A DNA stretch of 64,000 nt from Eudromia elegans (taxonomy: Eukaryota; Chordata; Aves; Tinamiformes; Tinamidae), in NCBI GenBank assembly GCA_003342815.1, contig PTEX01000003.1:946919-1010918 (forward strand), in the 5' to 3' direction. Under the pieces are notes generated by a model. It did no database searches and was not told the origin of the DNA. It worked only from the letters and a program-made list of their open reading frames with translations. Made by a program: the position numbers and the translations under genes. Numbering within the stretch: position 1 is the stretch's first letter; each line of letters begins with the position of its first letter. Below are positions 22,540 through 35,470 of this stretch, piece after piece.

Positions 22540-25500
22540 CAGTGTTCAGATCTGCTTAGGTCAGACTTGAACTGTTGACCTTCTGCAGCCAAGGTGGTGG
22601 CCTTAGACACTTGATGCTTCGTTTCTCATCTTCCAACAGTAGAGGGTCACTAAACTCATCCTCTGGCACTGTTCACAGAGAGCTGGGAGCAGCCTGGCTG
22701 AGGAAAGCTGCCATTGCCCACACCTTGAGAAGTCAAGGTCCTGCTTTGCTGTTTGTGTCTTGGTCAAGCAAGGGGAAAAAAGTTGGGGAGCAAAGGGAAG
22801 CATCTCAGTGTTGGCAACCAGCATGAAGAGAGTGAGCTATCTGTCTTGGTATCTTTCTTATTTTGGTGGTCTCCAAAATCTACTTCTGTTTTTATGGCTG
22901 CAGGAAGCGTTATTTCATATCAAGGCTGTATTTGTATATGTTATTAAGGATCAGTCAAAAATCTTCTTCCAATAGTGACTTCGAAATCTGTATTTTAGAG
23001 ATGTATTATGTGCTATTGTAAATGTTTGGCCTCCTTCTCCCTAAGTATGTTTTCACATGGTTGATTATGTCACAATAATCATGTTTTGACCAATTCCTAT
23101 CCTATACTAATATTTTAGCAAAAAAATGCATCTTGGGAGGGGTTTACTTATGTGTTATTTCTTTAGTTCCCTGAAGAGCAAGGCAAAATATTGTTCAAGT
23201 AAGTTCTAGCCCAATACAGCAAATATCATTTCCATAAATACTTACACAAAATAATAAAAAAAATGATTTGAGGATGCTTTCATAGGTAGGTTTTTCTTCC
23301 TGTATACTTTCTTGAAGTGGCTTTTTATAACCATGAACATTTCATAAAGCATATTTTTAGGTTGCATGCTTAACAATTGCAGGTATTTATTTTCCAAGAG
23401 CTTTCACAACAGAAGCTCTGTATCTACATTTTCACACATCCAGCTAGGGAATAAGTAACAATTATATGAGTCTCCAGCGACCTATCAGAGCTAAACAAAA
23501 CAGCTGAAATAACAAGTGATGGAGAAACAAAAATTCACAAAAAATTCAGTGAACAATTCTGAACACTAACAAGTTTAAGGAAAATTAAGCTATTCACAGA
23601 TATTCAACAAAGAGATAAATGTTTTTGCACAGAATTAGTCATAATTTAGAAAGAGGGTGTTTTAGCGTAATTGGAGGAGCTATACGAGGGATGATTTTCA
23701 AGAGGGCATGATTTGGAATGCTTGACCTTGGCAATGCCAGAAAATTAAATGTGCCCCATTTCTGTAAGTGCCTTTCTGTTTCCTCTTAATACTTAATAAA
23801 TATAAATATGTGAAGAAACATCCTGATTTCATGAGTTCTACTGACCTTGATGGAACTATATATTTCATGATGAATCACTGGAGTTGGGGTCAGACCCTGT
23901 AAGGTGTAACATACATAACCCAATAAGATTTCAGCAGAAGTTGGATTCCGCATTATCTTCAGGAATCTTGGTAATTGTGATGCTCACTTTGTTCCATCTG
24001 AAATAATTATCTGAATTTTATATTGTTCACTTAGAGCCTAAGTGTAAACAAACATACATGAGCATATAAACTCATATAAAAGCATATAAACTAAAGCCTT
24101 GAGTATGCAAATACCGCACAGCTCATGCAGACCAAGTGTTTGAAGCAATTCTGGAGAATGTGTTTTATGTATTAACCTCTAGTCATACGCCTTTCCAAAT
24201 TTTCAACCTTTATCTACAAAGCAGTCTGGTCTGTAAGACAATATTTATGATTTTATAACATAAATCAGACTATAACTGAGCTTGATCTACAAACTAAATG
24301 TTAACTTTTCTAATTCATTTGCTTACATATGACATATTCAATTCTGCTTGTAATATCTTCCAAAGTACTCAGTCGACTAAGCCAGGAGTGCACTAGGACA
24401 GAGAATTGGACAGCGACATACTGTCCCTTGGGGTAGTATTGCTAACCTGAAAGCTCTTCAGGTTTTGGAGGGCTCTCCTGCAGAAATCTTTCTCCAACCA
24501 GTGTGTGCTGCCCTGCTCTCAGAGGTAGTACTGGCAGCACTGCTTATATTTTAAGCTTCCATTTTTCCTTGCTGACACATTTTCCAGCCTTCAAACTTTG
24601 GTCTTGAAATAGGAGTCTTCCTGCCATGTGTCTCTCTCAAGTTGAGTAAGTCTGGGAACTTTCATTCAAAATGGATTCAGCTATCTCTGAGAATGAACAT
24701 AGAGAAAAAGCATATAGTTTCTCTCCAGGGGCTCGAAAATCCTATCAAAATGTTCTAATGAATTTTTCTTTAAAAGATCTCAGGCCACCGATGACAGAAC
24801 AACAGGCCCACCTGACCACCAGGTGTGCAACAGGTAAAGCAGAAGATGCTTAATTAAAATGACAGCTCACTAAGGGTCTGAATTGTGATAAAAGATGTAA
24901 TGTTAACACTCTACTGATTTGTAACTGCTAAGGACCCAAGTCTGTGACTTGATTAAAATTTTATCTCTATCTGTGTTTTTTGCCTATAGAAAAAATACTG
25001 TGTATTACATATAGTTCTCCATTAGATTTGGTTCTCTCTTAACGCTGTCTTTAAGTGCAAAATAAATATCTATTCATGCCATTATATCACAGCTTTCTTC
25101 TTCGGATAGTAATAGAAGACACACTTCTGAGTTCTGTGTTAGCAGATTGCCTGCTATGTTGACTATGAGTAATCCTGATCCTGCAGAAAAATTATGAAAT
25201 AGTCCATCTGATGCCATGCTCCCATGGTAATCAGCTGAGATTCACTCACTGAGGTGCCTGGTCTGCCAAACCAGCTAGTGCTTTCTCTCCCCATTTTTAA
25301 GCTGCAAACCAAAGACTCTTTTTTTCTAGCAAATTCTTGCCTTTTCAAATTACTGGTTAATACTGTAGTAGCAAAGATAAACTTCATAAAATAGATTAAA
25401 TACTAAAAATGTAATTATGTTTTAAATTAAATGTAAATGTTTAAAAATATAAAACTTTGTAAATGTGTTTTTGCATTTTGTACTGAATCTCCCATATATA

Positions 25501-27800
25501 TGTATAGAGCAATTGACCACACATAAAACCGGCTCACAAATTTCAAAGTAATAGTTTGTGTAATTATATTGAATCAGAGGGGTCCTGTTACTTTGTTCAT
25601 AGCTGGGAAAAAAAAAAGCTTATGTAATACTGAAATGAAATGTTATTACAGTCTCACTTACTCATTCTTGGAATTGGCTTAGTGATTACTTCAACATCGA
25701 CATCAGTGAAAAACATTTGACATCTGGCCTAGAAAATCAGACAGCAGACCACAGAGACTTTGATTAAAAAACTTCATGTAATTTTCTCCAATCAGTAAGC
25801 CAGCCTATTCTTTTATTAGAATGAAGGTTTCTCTCATCACCTGCAAATTTATAGGAAGGCCTCAGACAAGAAGAAAGAAAGAGTTCTCCCACTTTTATAT
25901 ATATATATTTCCATCCCAACAGACAATTGCACTGACTAAAGAGGAGTGTCATTTCTAATGACAAATTGTTTTCTCCAGTTTGCAAAGAGTCAAATATCTG
26001 ATTTCCACAAGTGTTTTTGCTGTTTACACCTTTATCAAGGAGTATACTATTTTGCTATTTGCTTCTATATCCTTCTCCATTTAAGAATTTTGCCACAGTT
26101 TTGCAGAAGATACAAAATCATTTTCTGGAAAAAGACAGCAAAATGTACCAGCTTTTTCAGGCTCGCTCTAAGTCACAGAATAATCCAGGCCAGAAAGAAT
26201 ATAGTATACTTATGCTCATGTTTTTATACCTTCCTCTAGAGCACAGTCACTCCATCATGTAAAAGAAAGAACCATTAGCACAATATTACAGCAGAGATTC
26301 AAAAACGAACCGCACTGCAGCATTGCCATGAATTAGAGTCTCAGCCTGAGACTCCAGTTCATGACACAAGTGCAAGACATCAATGAACTCAACAAGAAAT
26401 ACTGCAGTAATGAACCACCACGCTGCCTTTCCTCTTCGAAACAAAGTCATATGATGAAACTTGGCAATTAACTTATTTTCAACAAGCTGATTTCAATATA
26501 TCTCTTTTCAGCTCAGAGAAAGTTGCTGAAGCCATTTCAAACACAAGAGCCATCTTCCCCTTCTTTGACAAGGACAAAGTCCTTGCTAATATAATGCCAC
26601 AGTAAATTTGCTTATCTCTTAAGAACAATGAGGTATGTTGTAAAAAATGATAGTGCTATCAAAACATTCATAATCAAATTCTAGTAAAATTACAACACTG
26701 GAATAAAAAGAAACTACTATATCTCCTTAAATTGCAAATCACAGCGTAACCCTTACAAAAACTCATGCTTAAAAAAAATCTTGATAGCAAAACTGTAGCA
26801 AAGAGAAATAACCTAGCTTCTTGTCACAGCAAAAGGAAATTTTTCTTTCATTGTAAACTAAGGAGTACATTTAGTAATTTATCTTAAAGGTGCTGGTCAG
26901 AACTGGTCACGGTCAGTCTCAAATGTTTCATTGCAGATAAAAGGTTCCCTTGCTCCTCTGGTGTTGTCAGAGCAGCCATGTTGGTTCTTCTCTTTTTATT
27001 TAGACCGTTTGCTATGCAATGTATTGATACTTTCAAATATTGCACTTATATTAAAGCAACAAAAACATTCTTTGTGAAGATGTGCCTAAAAAATCCAAAG
27101 ACAACAGTTTAGAGCATAAGAAAACAAAATATCTATTCAAGCACAGAGTTTGTATCCCTATATGTGCGAAAAGAACATTCTGCTTGTTATCAGAGCTCAA
27201 ATACAGATTACTGAGTACTAGCTGTGTTCTTTATTTTTTCTCTAATTTTGACTACTAATTCAAAAATATTGTGCTTAATTTCCCCCTAAAACATTAACAA
27301 ACAACTGTACATTTTGCAGTGTTTCTATAAAAAAAAAACTATTTTAATGGCAGATAATAAATAAATCTCATCAAGAAAGGTATTGAATAGGAACTATTGC
27401 CTTGTTATCCAGAGTCTTGCTTCTCTACATCTTAAATTCCCAATATGTTTTGTATTCATGCTACACTCCATTCCTAAGCAGACATTTTATTAACAGTTAA
27501 AGTACTGAAGTCCTTCTACCAGTGTCTGAGTTAGTCATTACTTTTGTAAGCAAGACAGAGCAAAATCTGTATCCTTCTCCCTGGTCTGGGGAAAATAGGG
27601 GAATGAAGAGCACTGAGTGCAAGTTTTCTGATGTGATGAAGCAAGAAAATGGCAAACACATAGGGCTAAGGCAAGCTATGCGTTGTGTTTGCTTCATTTT
27701 GCAGCTATGTTTGCATCTCTGCAACAGACTATTACAGAATTGAACATTAATAACTTTAGTCTCACTAATTGGTTATGGACTTTATAGTACTAATCAATAA
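22540..27800. other. AT-rich non-coding DNA, no gene seen
   Basis: More than 5 kb of AT-rich sequence without any frame above about 100 codons, without CR1 and without recognisable RNA genes. A short (TA)n tract lies at 25896-25908. An imperfect repeat of GCATATAAACT occurs around 24063-24092. Confidence 0.6.
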
Positions 27801-28347
27801 ACTAATTAAGCTGGGCCAGTTGGTCTTCCGAGCCCCTCTTCAGAACAACAGCTAGACAAGAGTCAAAAGCACAGGTCCAGGGCAATGCCAGAGAAAGGTG
27901 AGTGATGGGCTGGGAGGGGGGAAGCCTGCAGGCTTGGGGGCTGCCGGTCCTGCAGGACTGCTCGTGCCTTGAAGGTGCCTCATGGCAGACGCAGCAGGCA
28001 GGGTGGAGGGCAAACATGTAGAGACATGAGGAAGTGTAAGGAAGCTTGAAGTATGGCGACGAGGGAAAACCAGGGGAAACGGCTTTTTGAGCAAGGTATT
28101 GGCTAGAAAGAACAGCGAACTTCTCGTCCTCAAGGATTTAAAGCTAATTTTCCCAAAGATGTATGGAACAACATAAAAAAACAAATATGCCTTCATCACT
28201 AACTTTGCTTTCCAATCACAACCAGCTGACTAACGGCTTGGGTACAAAGCGCAGAAGCACAGCAAAACTGTTTTTCTATATAATTTTGCTTATGTTATGT
28301 TTACATTAACTTTTCTTCATAGTATTTTAAAACTCTGTATGTGTGGT

Positions 28348-28379
28348 CATATGCTACTAAAACCATATGCTGCTAAAAC
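28348..28379. repeat. 16-bp tandem duplication
   Basis: CATATGCTACTAAAAC (28348-28363) is followed directly by CATATGCTGCTAAAAC (28364-28379): two 16-bp units with one difference. This is a recent small tandem duplication. Confidence 0.9.
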
Positions 28380-30578
28380 CATTCCGGCCTCTGTGAATAC
28401 TGAACTTTCTGCTCAAAACTTTATGCAACGTCTTCCCCTCTATCCTATAATACATTATGGACCTTTACCTAAAGGTGATTGCCCCTTTAGTGCAAGATGA
28501 ACGTGATGAATATGATTATATATACTCTCCACTTAATATAATGCATCATAAAGGCCAAACTATAAGGAATTATAATAAGATAAATAGTGATCAGAGATCA
28601 GTTTGTAAGTGACCCTGGATCCTCCTTCCAGGCCGATGCTACTATTGTTCTCATTCAAGATATTGGAATACAACCTAAGTGGTACCAAATGTACTTTTTC
28701 TTCAAAATAACACGTATCTTCTGGGCTCTGCATGGTAATTGCCAAGGATGCAACAATTCTCCATTAAATTGCAATGAATGCACACCACATTTCCTAACTA
28801 AACAAGTGCCATATTAACACTAGACTAAGGGAGAGCTCTTCTCTTCCATCCTTCCATACAGCAGTGCACACTGCTGTGGAAAGAGACAGGATGCTTCTTT
28901 TCTTGCAATAAATATTTTTAAATAGTTTCATAGTTTCATCACTAAGAAGTGATATCTCATCACACACAAAAAAATAATTTTTTTCTCAGATGAACCCTCA
29001 GGTAAGACTTTCCTGAATGTCTGTTGTTTTGCACTGCCATGAAGGTAGAAAATTATCTTCCATAAAACATTATGAATAGCATAAACAGTAAGTTTACTTG
29101 ATTTGCTTTAAAAAAACTTTATTTAATTTAATTAAAACTTTATTTGGGTCAATTTGAAATAACTTTTTTTTTTTTAGTTCAACATTTTTTAACTTAATGT
29201 CAGCAGAAATTAACTATTCCTCTAACCAAAATTTACAGTATTTTGTTTGAAAAATATACTCTTTCATAAATAAAATTGAACTGGCAAATTCAAATATGAA
29301 TCTCAATTTAAATATGAAATAACATCAAATTTTTAAAGTAAAAATAAATTTATTTTTGATGATGTTTTTACAAAACACACTCATTGTGTGTTTCATCCTA
29401 AAATGAATAATACATCGTTTGTTTAATCATATTCTCAACTCTAGACTCAATCTCTATACTTCTCTTTTCCTCATCAGACATCCTTTCTGTAGACATTAAG
29501 TTTCTGAGTTTCTCTTTGGCACAGCTAGTATGCTGAAACAGAGACAACAGATAAATTCCACAAGATTTTCCCTACCTTTCCATCCACGAGATAGAGGGAA
29601 GATTGTTGTCTGAATCAGTAGCTATTTATTTTGCGAACTAACTACTTTGTAATTTGGAAAAGATATATTGGGATATTTGCTAAGAACAGGTTTGTTATAT
29701 ATTCCTAATACTATGGATGGTATTTCATCAGCACATGAATCTTCTTGGAGGGCTTATTTGCTATAGTTTCATAATCTGACACTAAGGGGGTTGTATATAC
29801 AAATGCATTAATTCTTTGTTTGAGGATCTTATGACCACCCTAACCATGGAATCCAGCAGAAGAGCTCTGCCTAATCATGTGTTTACCAAGTTTATGTTTG
29901 TTTGCATATTGTACCATTGCCAAAATGCCTGGATTCCAAACTATGACCGTACAGCTGAAGGAATGGCTCTTTTGCTTTCCATCAGCAAAAATATCCTATG
30001 GTTTGCTCTTCATAGAAAAGTTTCTCTCAAGCCCACTTGTTCAAGAACTTTAATGTCAGGGTTTCTCAAGTAACACATTACAGCACTTTCAAGTGCTTGG
30101 GATTCTCTTAAGGGCAGCCCCAAGTCAGTATGACTTTGGTTCCTATAATATTGTTTTGTTTAGTTGGATCTTCTTATCATATTCTTAGTTCTTGATTCAA
30201 GATAATCATAGTCTTGGGAGGCATTTTCCATCTTATATTACTTGTATATGTACTATAGCTTAGGAGGAGTACAGGAAAAATGGTTGCACTTCTGAACTAA
30301 TATTACAGTTTAATTTTTCTATTGCATTAAAAAATGATACTCACGAGGCAGAGTGTAGAAAATGGTGGTGAGTATTGAGTAATAAGATATTAAAGGGAAA
30401 TGTAAAGAGATGTATTTTGATGTACAGTTACATAGGCTTCAGCTCAGAGAAAGAAAGCTGACTTTTTTGCCATTATTTATCATGTGAAATAAACAGATTA
30501 TTTCTTCCTAGCTTAATGTCAGTTTACATCTCTATATAAATGTAGCTGACATTTATACATCTTTCAATTTACAGCATA

Positions 30579-30624
30579 CACATGGTAACATCTACCACAG
30601 CCACATGGTACCACATCTATCACA
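30579..30624. repeat. Imperfect tandem duplication, about 23-bp period
   Basis: The unit CACATGGTAACATCTACCACA is followed after two bases by CACATGGTACCACATCTATC and ACA. The copies differ by a small insertion and a substitution, so the duplication is older than the one at 28348. Confidence 0.8.
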
Positions 30625-31251
30625 ACCTGCTATAGGGAAATTTACCTGTATTAGAAACACTTATAACTAATGTTGCAACAGGAATTTTAGTTTTAACTCT
30701 CATTTTAGTGTAAATTCGGTATAAACACTTAGCTAAATTGCACTGTCTGGCAATTCTCTCTCAAAATACTAATGCTAACAGGCAAAATAGAACTTCTTCA
30801 GCATCCAGCTGGTATGGCACATAAGTTTGTCCAAGAACTAATGTCCACTAGACCATGTTGCCAAAAAATTTCTTATCAGTTATAATTTGCAGCCTTTATT
30901 GTTCCATACTTAATCAGTCACTTTTTTTTTTCTTATTCATAAAATTAAAGTATTTTTATGTATTGGTTTGGGCAAGTTTCTACTACCTCACGTGCAAGGA
31001 ATTTCTGTTTAATCACCTACCTAAGATTTTGTTAACAGACAGCTCAGTCCTCTGCCACCACTCAGAGGGAAGAATGCCACCTACTGAGTTACCAACATCT
31101 GTTCAGTCAAATTCCCTATCTTTCTTATAGGTGTCTTGTCTTAATATTGATGAAGCTCAATACGCTAGGGATCTGATCTTTGGCAAAAACACAGAAGCTC
31201 AAGTACATTTAGCAATGCAGTGTATTTTCAAGAATTGGACTCAGAAACTAG

Positions 31252-31290
31252 AATCTTAACATTTTTAAGGGATTAAAAATGTTGAGAATT
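31252..31290. other. Hairpin with 11-bp perfect core and GGGA tetraloop
   Basis: AACATTTTTAA (31258-31268) and TTAAAAATGTT (31273-31283) pair perfectly around GGGA. The stem extends outward through one G-U wobble, three pairs, a single bulged A and two more pairs, about 17 pairs in all. It is AT-rich, so stability is modest. No microRNA family match is recognised. Confidence 0.7.
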
Positions 31291-32604
31291 AAAGTGACAC
31301 CAAGGCAGATTTTTTAAGTTTAGAACGGCAGATACTGATGAATCACAGACAGCATATACATTTTAAAGTTGCATAGTGATCAGAACAGATCGCTCTTCTG
31401 AAGTAGAAGGCACTTCTTAGCATTTTTATCTTTACATAACTTTATCTAGACATAAATGCTTAGTGATACAACTATTTTAACCTGTCTTATATCTGCAGCT
31501 CTTGCAGCTATGAGAGAAGCTGTCCTATCCTATGCCTTATGCATAAATTGCTAGCCAGCTCCTAACCTAAAATCGCTATGACTAGTGATAATTAAACCAA
31601 GGAGCAAACAGTTTAATCTCTGAAACTTTAGGTAAGTAAAATTTACTTTGCATTTATCTTACGAGCTGCGAGGGCTTGATCTTGCCGTCACTAGGATTAT
31701 ATTAGTATGCAAAACATGGGCCAGTCTTCTTTTACCTCATTCAGTATGATCTCTAAGAAGGTGTGCAATCCAAGGAAGAATATGTCATAAAACAAAATGT
31801 GTTTTTAAGAAATATTTTTTTTCTATTTTTTTTCCTGGCAATTATCACGGTCCTCTAATTTTGTTACTTGGTACATTCTTATCAAATAATCATGCTACAG
31901 CCTGTCAAATTCATATGATTTTAAAAAGTTTATTTTTTATAAGGTTAGGCTAGCATTTCAGGTGTCACTTCAAATGACCTTTGCTACACTTCACAGCGTT
32001 TTTGATACAGCAACGGCACTCAAAGGAAGAAACAGAGTGGAAATCACTGCTGCTTTCAAATTAAGTAGATAATGGCATTAACATCTGCTGTGTAAAACAA
32101 GGAGAACACAACTCCCAGTCTCATTTTTTTTTTAAATTAGGTCACATCATAGGAGAATGGAAATCTCCTTCTAAACTATATGTCTGAAAGCAACAGTCCT
32201 TTCTGTATATTATAGTCATTCAAGATAATTTAGAATAAGTAGAACTTTATTTGTCATTTAAATACGGACAATATTAGTACTGAATACCACAAAGAAAATA
32301 GCAGCCACATTCCCCTCAAGAGCAGCAATATTATCCTGTAATTCATATGGAAATTTGTACCTGAAAACCAGCTGCTAGAGCCACTGAGTCCACAGTACCG
32401 CTTCATACAGCTGCACTAAGGTAAACTTCCATTAGCTCACCTTTATTTTTCATAAACAATTTAACAGCAGCTATCATTTCAAAACAAACACACAAAAACC
32501 ATCAAAATTCTGTAAATAATGGACACAAATAATAACGAGAATCTATATGTGTATACTTATATACTTCTTTTTCTCCTAAACAAAACTGGTGCAGGGGTGC
32601 TTGG

Positions 32605-32820
32605 TGCAACGAGTCACGCGAGCGAGGTGTGCTCCCTTGGTTGCTAGAGCATCACGGGAGAGGGCACCCATCTGCTAAGCTGCCCACGACGCCGTGCAAA
32701 CCAGAGGAAAACCGGCGAGGGAGCCGAGACTCTGCGCTCGGCAGGTGCAAGGCCCTGTTAATCTCGCTCCGTGCTAGGTGAGTTTGTGATGACAGCCCAG
32801 CACCTTTGAAAGCAGCGAGT
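32605..32820 (+). promoter_or_regulatory. Compact CpG-rich island, candidate RNA promoter/first exon
   Basis: Fifteen CpG dinucleotides fall within 32610-32771 (16 by 32817), in a region where CpG is otherwise rare. Inside it GTTGCTAGAGCATC (32640-32653) matches the RFX X-box pattern GTTGCY-N2-RGCAAC with one mismatch. Near its right edge CTAG followed by GTGAGT places a strong splice-donor-like site with the intron starting at 32778. Together these suggest a transcription start with a short first exon on the plus strand. No downstream exon can be identified, and an embedded young repeat could also explain the CpG content. Confidence 0.4.
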
Positions 32821-33210
32821 ACTCAACAATATGCCCAGATAATATTTTAATGACTTAGGATAACTTTGAGCAGTGACCTGCTCTGAAGGAATGAGCATGG
32901 GACAGAATTCTGGCAGACTGCAAGTGCTGTTAAAATTAAAATTCACAGACTAAAGTAATAAAATTAGTAGAGAATCGGCATTATTTCCTGCTAGGAGGTG
33001 TACAAACACAACAATAAAATCATAGCATGCTGACAGTTGCTTTTTTTGTTTGCTTTGAGGTAAATGACACCCAGTTTTGCTAGTGATTCAAAAAAATGTT
33101 TTCTGTGCCTCACTTTCCCACCTATGAAGTGGTATAAAAATAGCCACTTAACTCCCAGGGACGTTGTGACTACAGATGGTTAAATCACTTCTCCTGGTTT
33201 AACAAAGTCG
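32821..33210. other. Non-coding DNA following the CpG island
   Basis: AT-rich, with no gene visible. If the donor at 32778 is used, this would be intron. No acceptor-plus-exon pattern stands out. Confidence 0.4.
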
Positions 33211-33430
33211 CCTTTGTTTATCTACTGGCAAATGATTTGCAAACAGAGTTCGCACTTCACAAATGTATTCCCTGCTCATAATTGTTTAATGAGCAGCATT
33301 TACAAACAGAGCCGGCACTTGTTTGTACCCGTTTTCCTCTCACCATTCATGGTTTCTACTGGGTTACTGGTCACTGTAGCCACACCATTTTGTTTCAACT
33401 CTTTTTTAACAGCTAAAATGATCTAAAGAG
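33211..33430. promoter_or_regulatory. Composite site block: direct repeats flanking an inverted repeat
   Basis: The 18-bp element CAAACAGAGTTCGCACTT (33240-33257) recurs as CAAACAGAGCCGGCACTT at 33303-33320 (15 of 18 identical). Midway between them lies the inverted repeat CTGCTCAT (33272-33279) / ATGAGCAG (33289-33296), whose 9-nt centre AATTGTTTA carries overlapping SOX-like ATTGTT and forkhead-like TGTTTA words. TTTGCAAA is also present at the left edge. This ordered symmetry in non-repetitive DNA looks like a multi-factor binding platform. The identity of the factors is inference. Confidence 0.4.
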
Positions 33431-35007
33431 GAAATGGTACCTATTAAGCAATGGCTGTGAAACACAGGTGTATTTTCCCATATACTGAATCTTTTGTGCA
33501 CATCCTGCCCCCAAAATATTAAAGTAGAGTACACGGAGAGGAGTAAGCTCTCTGCTAGGGGACTAGTTAAAATGAGCTCCCCAGAATTTAAGTAGTATTA
33601 GTGAGCTTAGCTTTGCAATATTTTCTGAAGTCATGCTGCTTTCTGTGAGCATTAGCAGAGCACATAGGAGAGTGCATATTACTTTTATCTTCTTGGTATA
33701 TCTCATTAAAAAAAAACTAATAATAATTCTCGATTCTTTTACAGAACATATTTGTTACAAGCTAAAGAAATAAACTTGAAATGCTTTTAATGAAAATTAT
33801 TATTGTGGTCTTTCTGTGGATCACAGTGAAACAGTGAGCACTGCTATTTGATGATAAGGCATGATAACTTCTAATATTTATTCTGAATTTTGACCCTACT
33901 ACTATGCTGTGTAGGCCAATGTCTGCCTTTTGGCCTTTATCATCACCCCAAAGAAAATGTTAGGAAAGGCAGAAAATGTACCAGAACTTTCAAATTTCCA
34001 TCAAGCAAAAAGAGCAACAACCAAAAAACCCATCATCCTTCTCTCGTTATGGTTTGTTGAATCTTCCTTTGTCTTGTTGTATAATAGGAATAATGTTCAT
34101 GGCACTGGAGTATACACACAATAAATAGCTTCTGTGGTTATCAAACACCTCAGCTTCACTTCAGCATTTAATCACCCACAAAAGCCATTTCTTTGCCTTG
34201 TATACTTCTCTGCCACAAACATTATCCTGTAGCTAACATACACGCTGGAGTGCCAGGCCTTCATTTTGCACTCTGAAAGCTAATTTGGAAGAATGAAAGA
34301 ACCCAATCCTCAGTTTTGAAAATAATAGATTAAAAGTTAAAAAGGGATAACAGTAATCAAAACCCCAATATCCCCATTAAAATAGAAAAGTCAAGTCTGA
34401 TGAGACTAGAGTAAAAAATCTGGGGTTTGCTTTTTTGTTGTTGTTTATTGTTTTAACCCAAAATTACCTGCTGGAATAGCTCCAAAAAAAGTATAGTTAG
34501 GATAAACATATGCTAGAAGATTATCATAATAACTTGGTTCTGGGAGGAATTAACTTTATTCCCAGGTTAGAGATAAACACAGCAGAGCCAACAATGCTCT
34601 GAATAGCATAACTTAGCAAAATTATAACAATAAACATTAGCACCTCTCTCAAGGTGCTTTGACAGATCCAAAATGTGGATGACCCAAAAAGAAGAAGAGA
34701 CATAATATAAGATTAATATTCCTTTAACTCACCTTCTTTGGCTTTCCCATGTCCTTCACAGCTCCTCAGGTTGCCTGATTAAGCTGTAGACAGCACTGAG
34801 GAGTTTCTGAGACCCTCAGACCCTGTTATTATTCCTTGCCAGGCCGGCACCACCAAGTATGTGCTCCTGATCAATCCAGCTGTCCTCCTCAGTCACACCT
34901 TAATCTCATATACGTCTGATCAACAGTATCATTTACTTAAGTTACATCAGATTTTGGGTGGACATATTTGGGGCTTCTGACATTATCTAAATACTTATAA
35001 ACACTTA
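33431..35007. other. AT-rich non-coding DNA, no gene seen
   Basis: No recognisable gene, transposon or RNA. Short open frames only, with no coding-like composition. Confidence 0.6.
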
Positions 35008-35470
35008 GAAGTCAAAAAGAGAGACATGAGAGAGAAGTGAGTCTGTGGAAAAACTAGACAGAATGAATAAAAGTTTTTCTATTAAAGTTGGAAAAGAAGT
35101 ATTCCGGGATAGTAATGAAACAAAGAAAATGTGTCTGAGAAGAAGGAGAAAAAATGAAAGAAAGGTGAAAGAGAGACAAAAGGAGAGAGATACTGGAATC
35201 TCTATAGAGAAAAAGAAACAACACGTTTGGGTGACCAGAGGAAAGAATGGATCAGCAAAAGGGAGGGAGGTAGCACTACAAAGAAAAAGCAGATTTTGAC
35301 AGAAGAAGGGAAAGCTAAACAAGTTCCTCTGCAACTGGAAGTTGAACATAATTTCTTTAAGCAGGGAAAGGCATTATAATATTGGAAAGCAAGACAAAGA
35401 ACTGGAAATGAGAAAGAGGAGGTCAAAAGAGAAAGAAGAGATGAAAGAAAAATACTAGAGGGAAGAACAA
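35008..35470 (+). repeat. Purine-skewed segment, about 460 bp
   Basis: The plus strand is dominated by A and G over roughly 460 bases, as an irregular AGA/GAAA/GGA mosaic rather than a clean tandem repeat. The open frame at 35045-35299 (84 codons) is Lys/Arg/Glu-rich purely because of this composition and is not credible as a gene; the minus-strand frames are correspondingly Phe/Ser/Leu-rich. Such strand asymmetry favours R-loops or triplex DNA, or marks an old degenerate (GA)n expansion. Confidence 0.6.

Larger units (their letters stand above)
27801..32604. other. Non-coding DNA with small local duplications, no gene seen
   Basis: A GC-richer patch at about 27890-28020 gives way to very AT-rich DNA. 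Small tandem duplications occur at 28348-28379 and 30579-30624, and a hairpin lies at 31252-31290 (listed separately). Open frames stay below 116 codons and resemble nothing known. Confidence 0.55.

Noticed and set aside
35045..35299. Basic, Lys/Arg-rich 84-residue protein
   Set aside because: The composition is fully explained by purine bias of the DNA; similar residues appear in any purine-rich frame.
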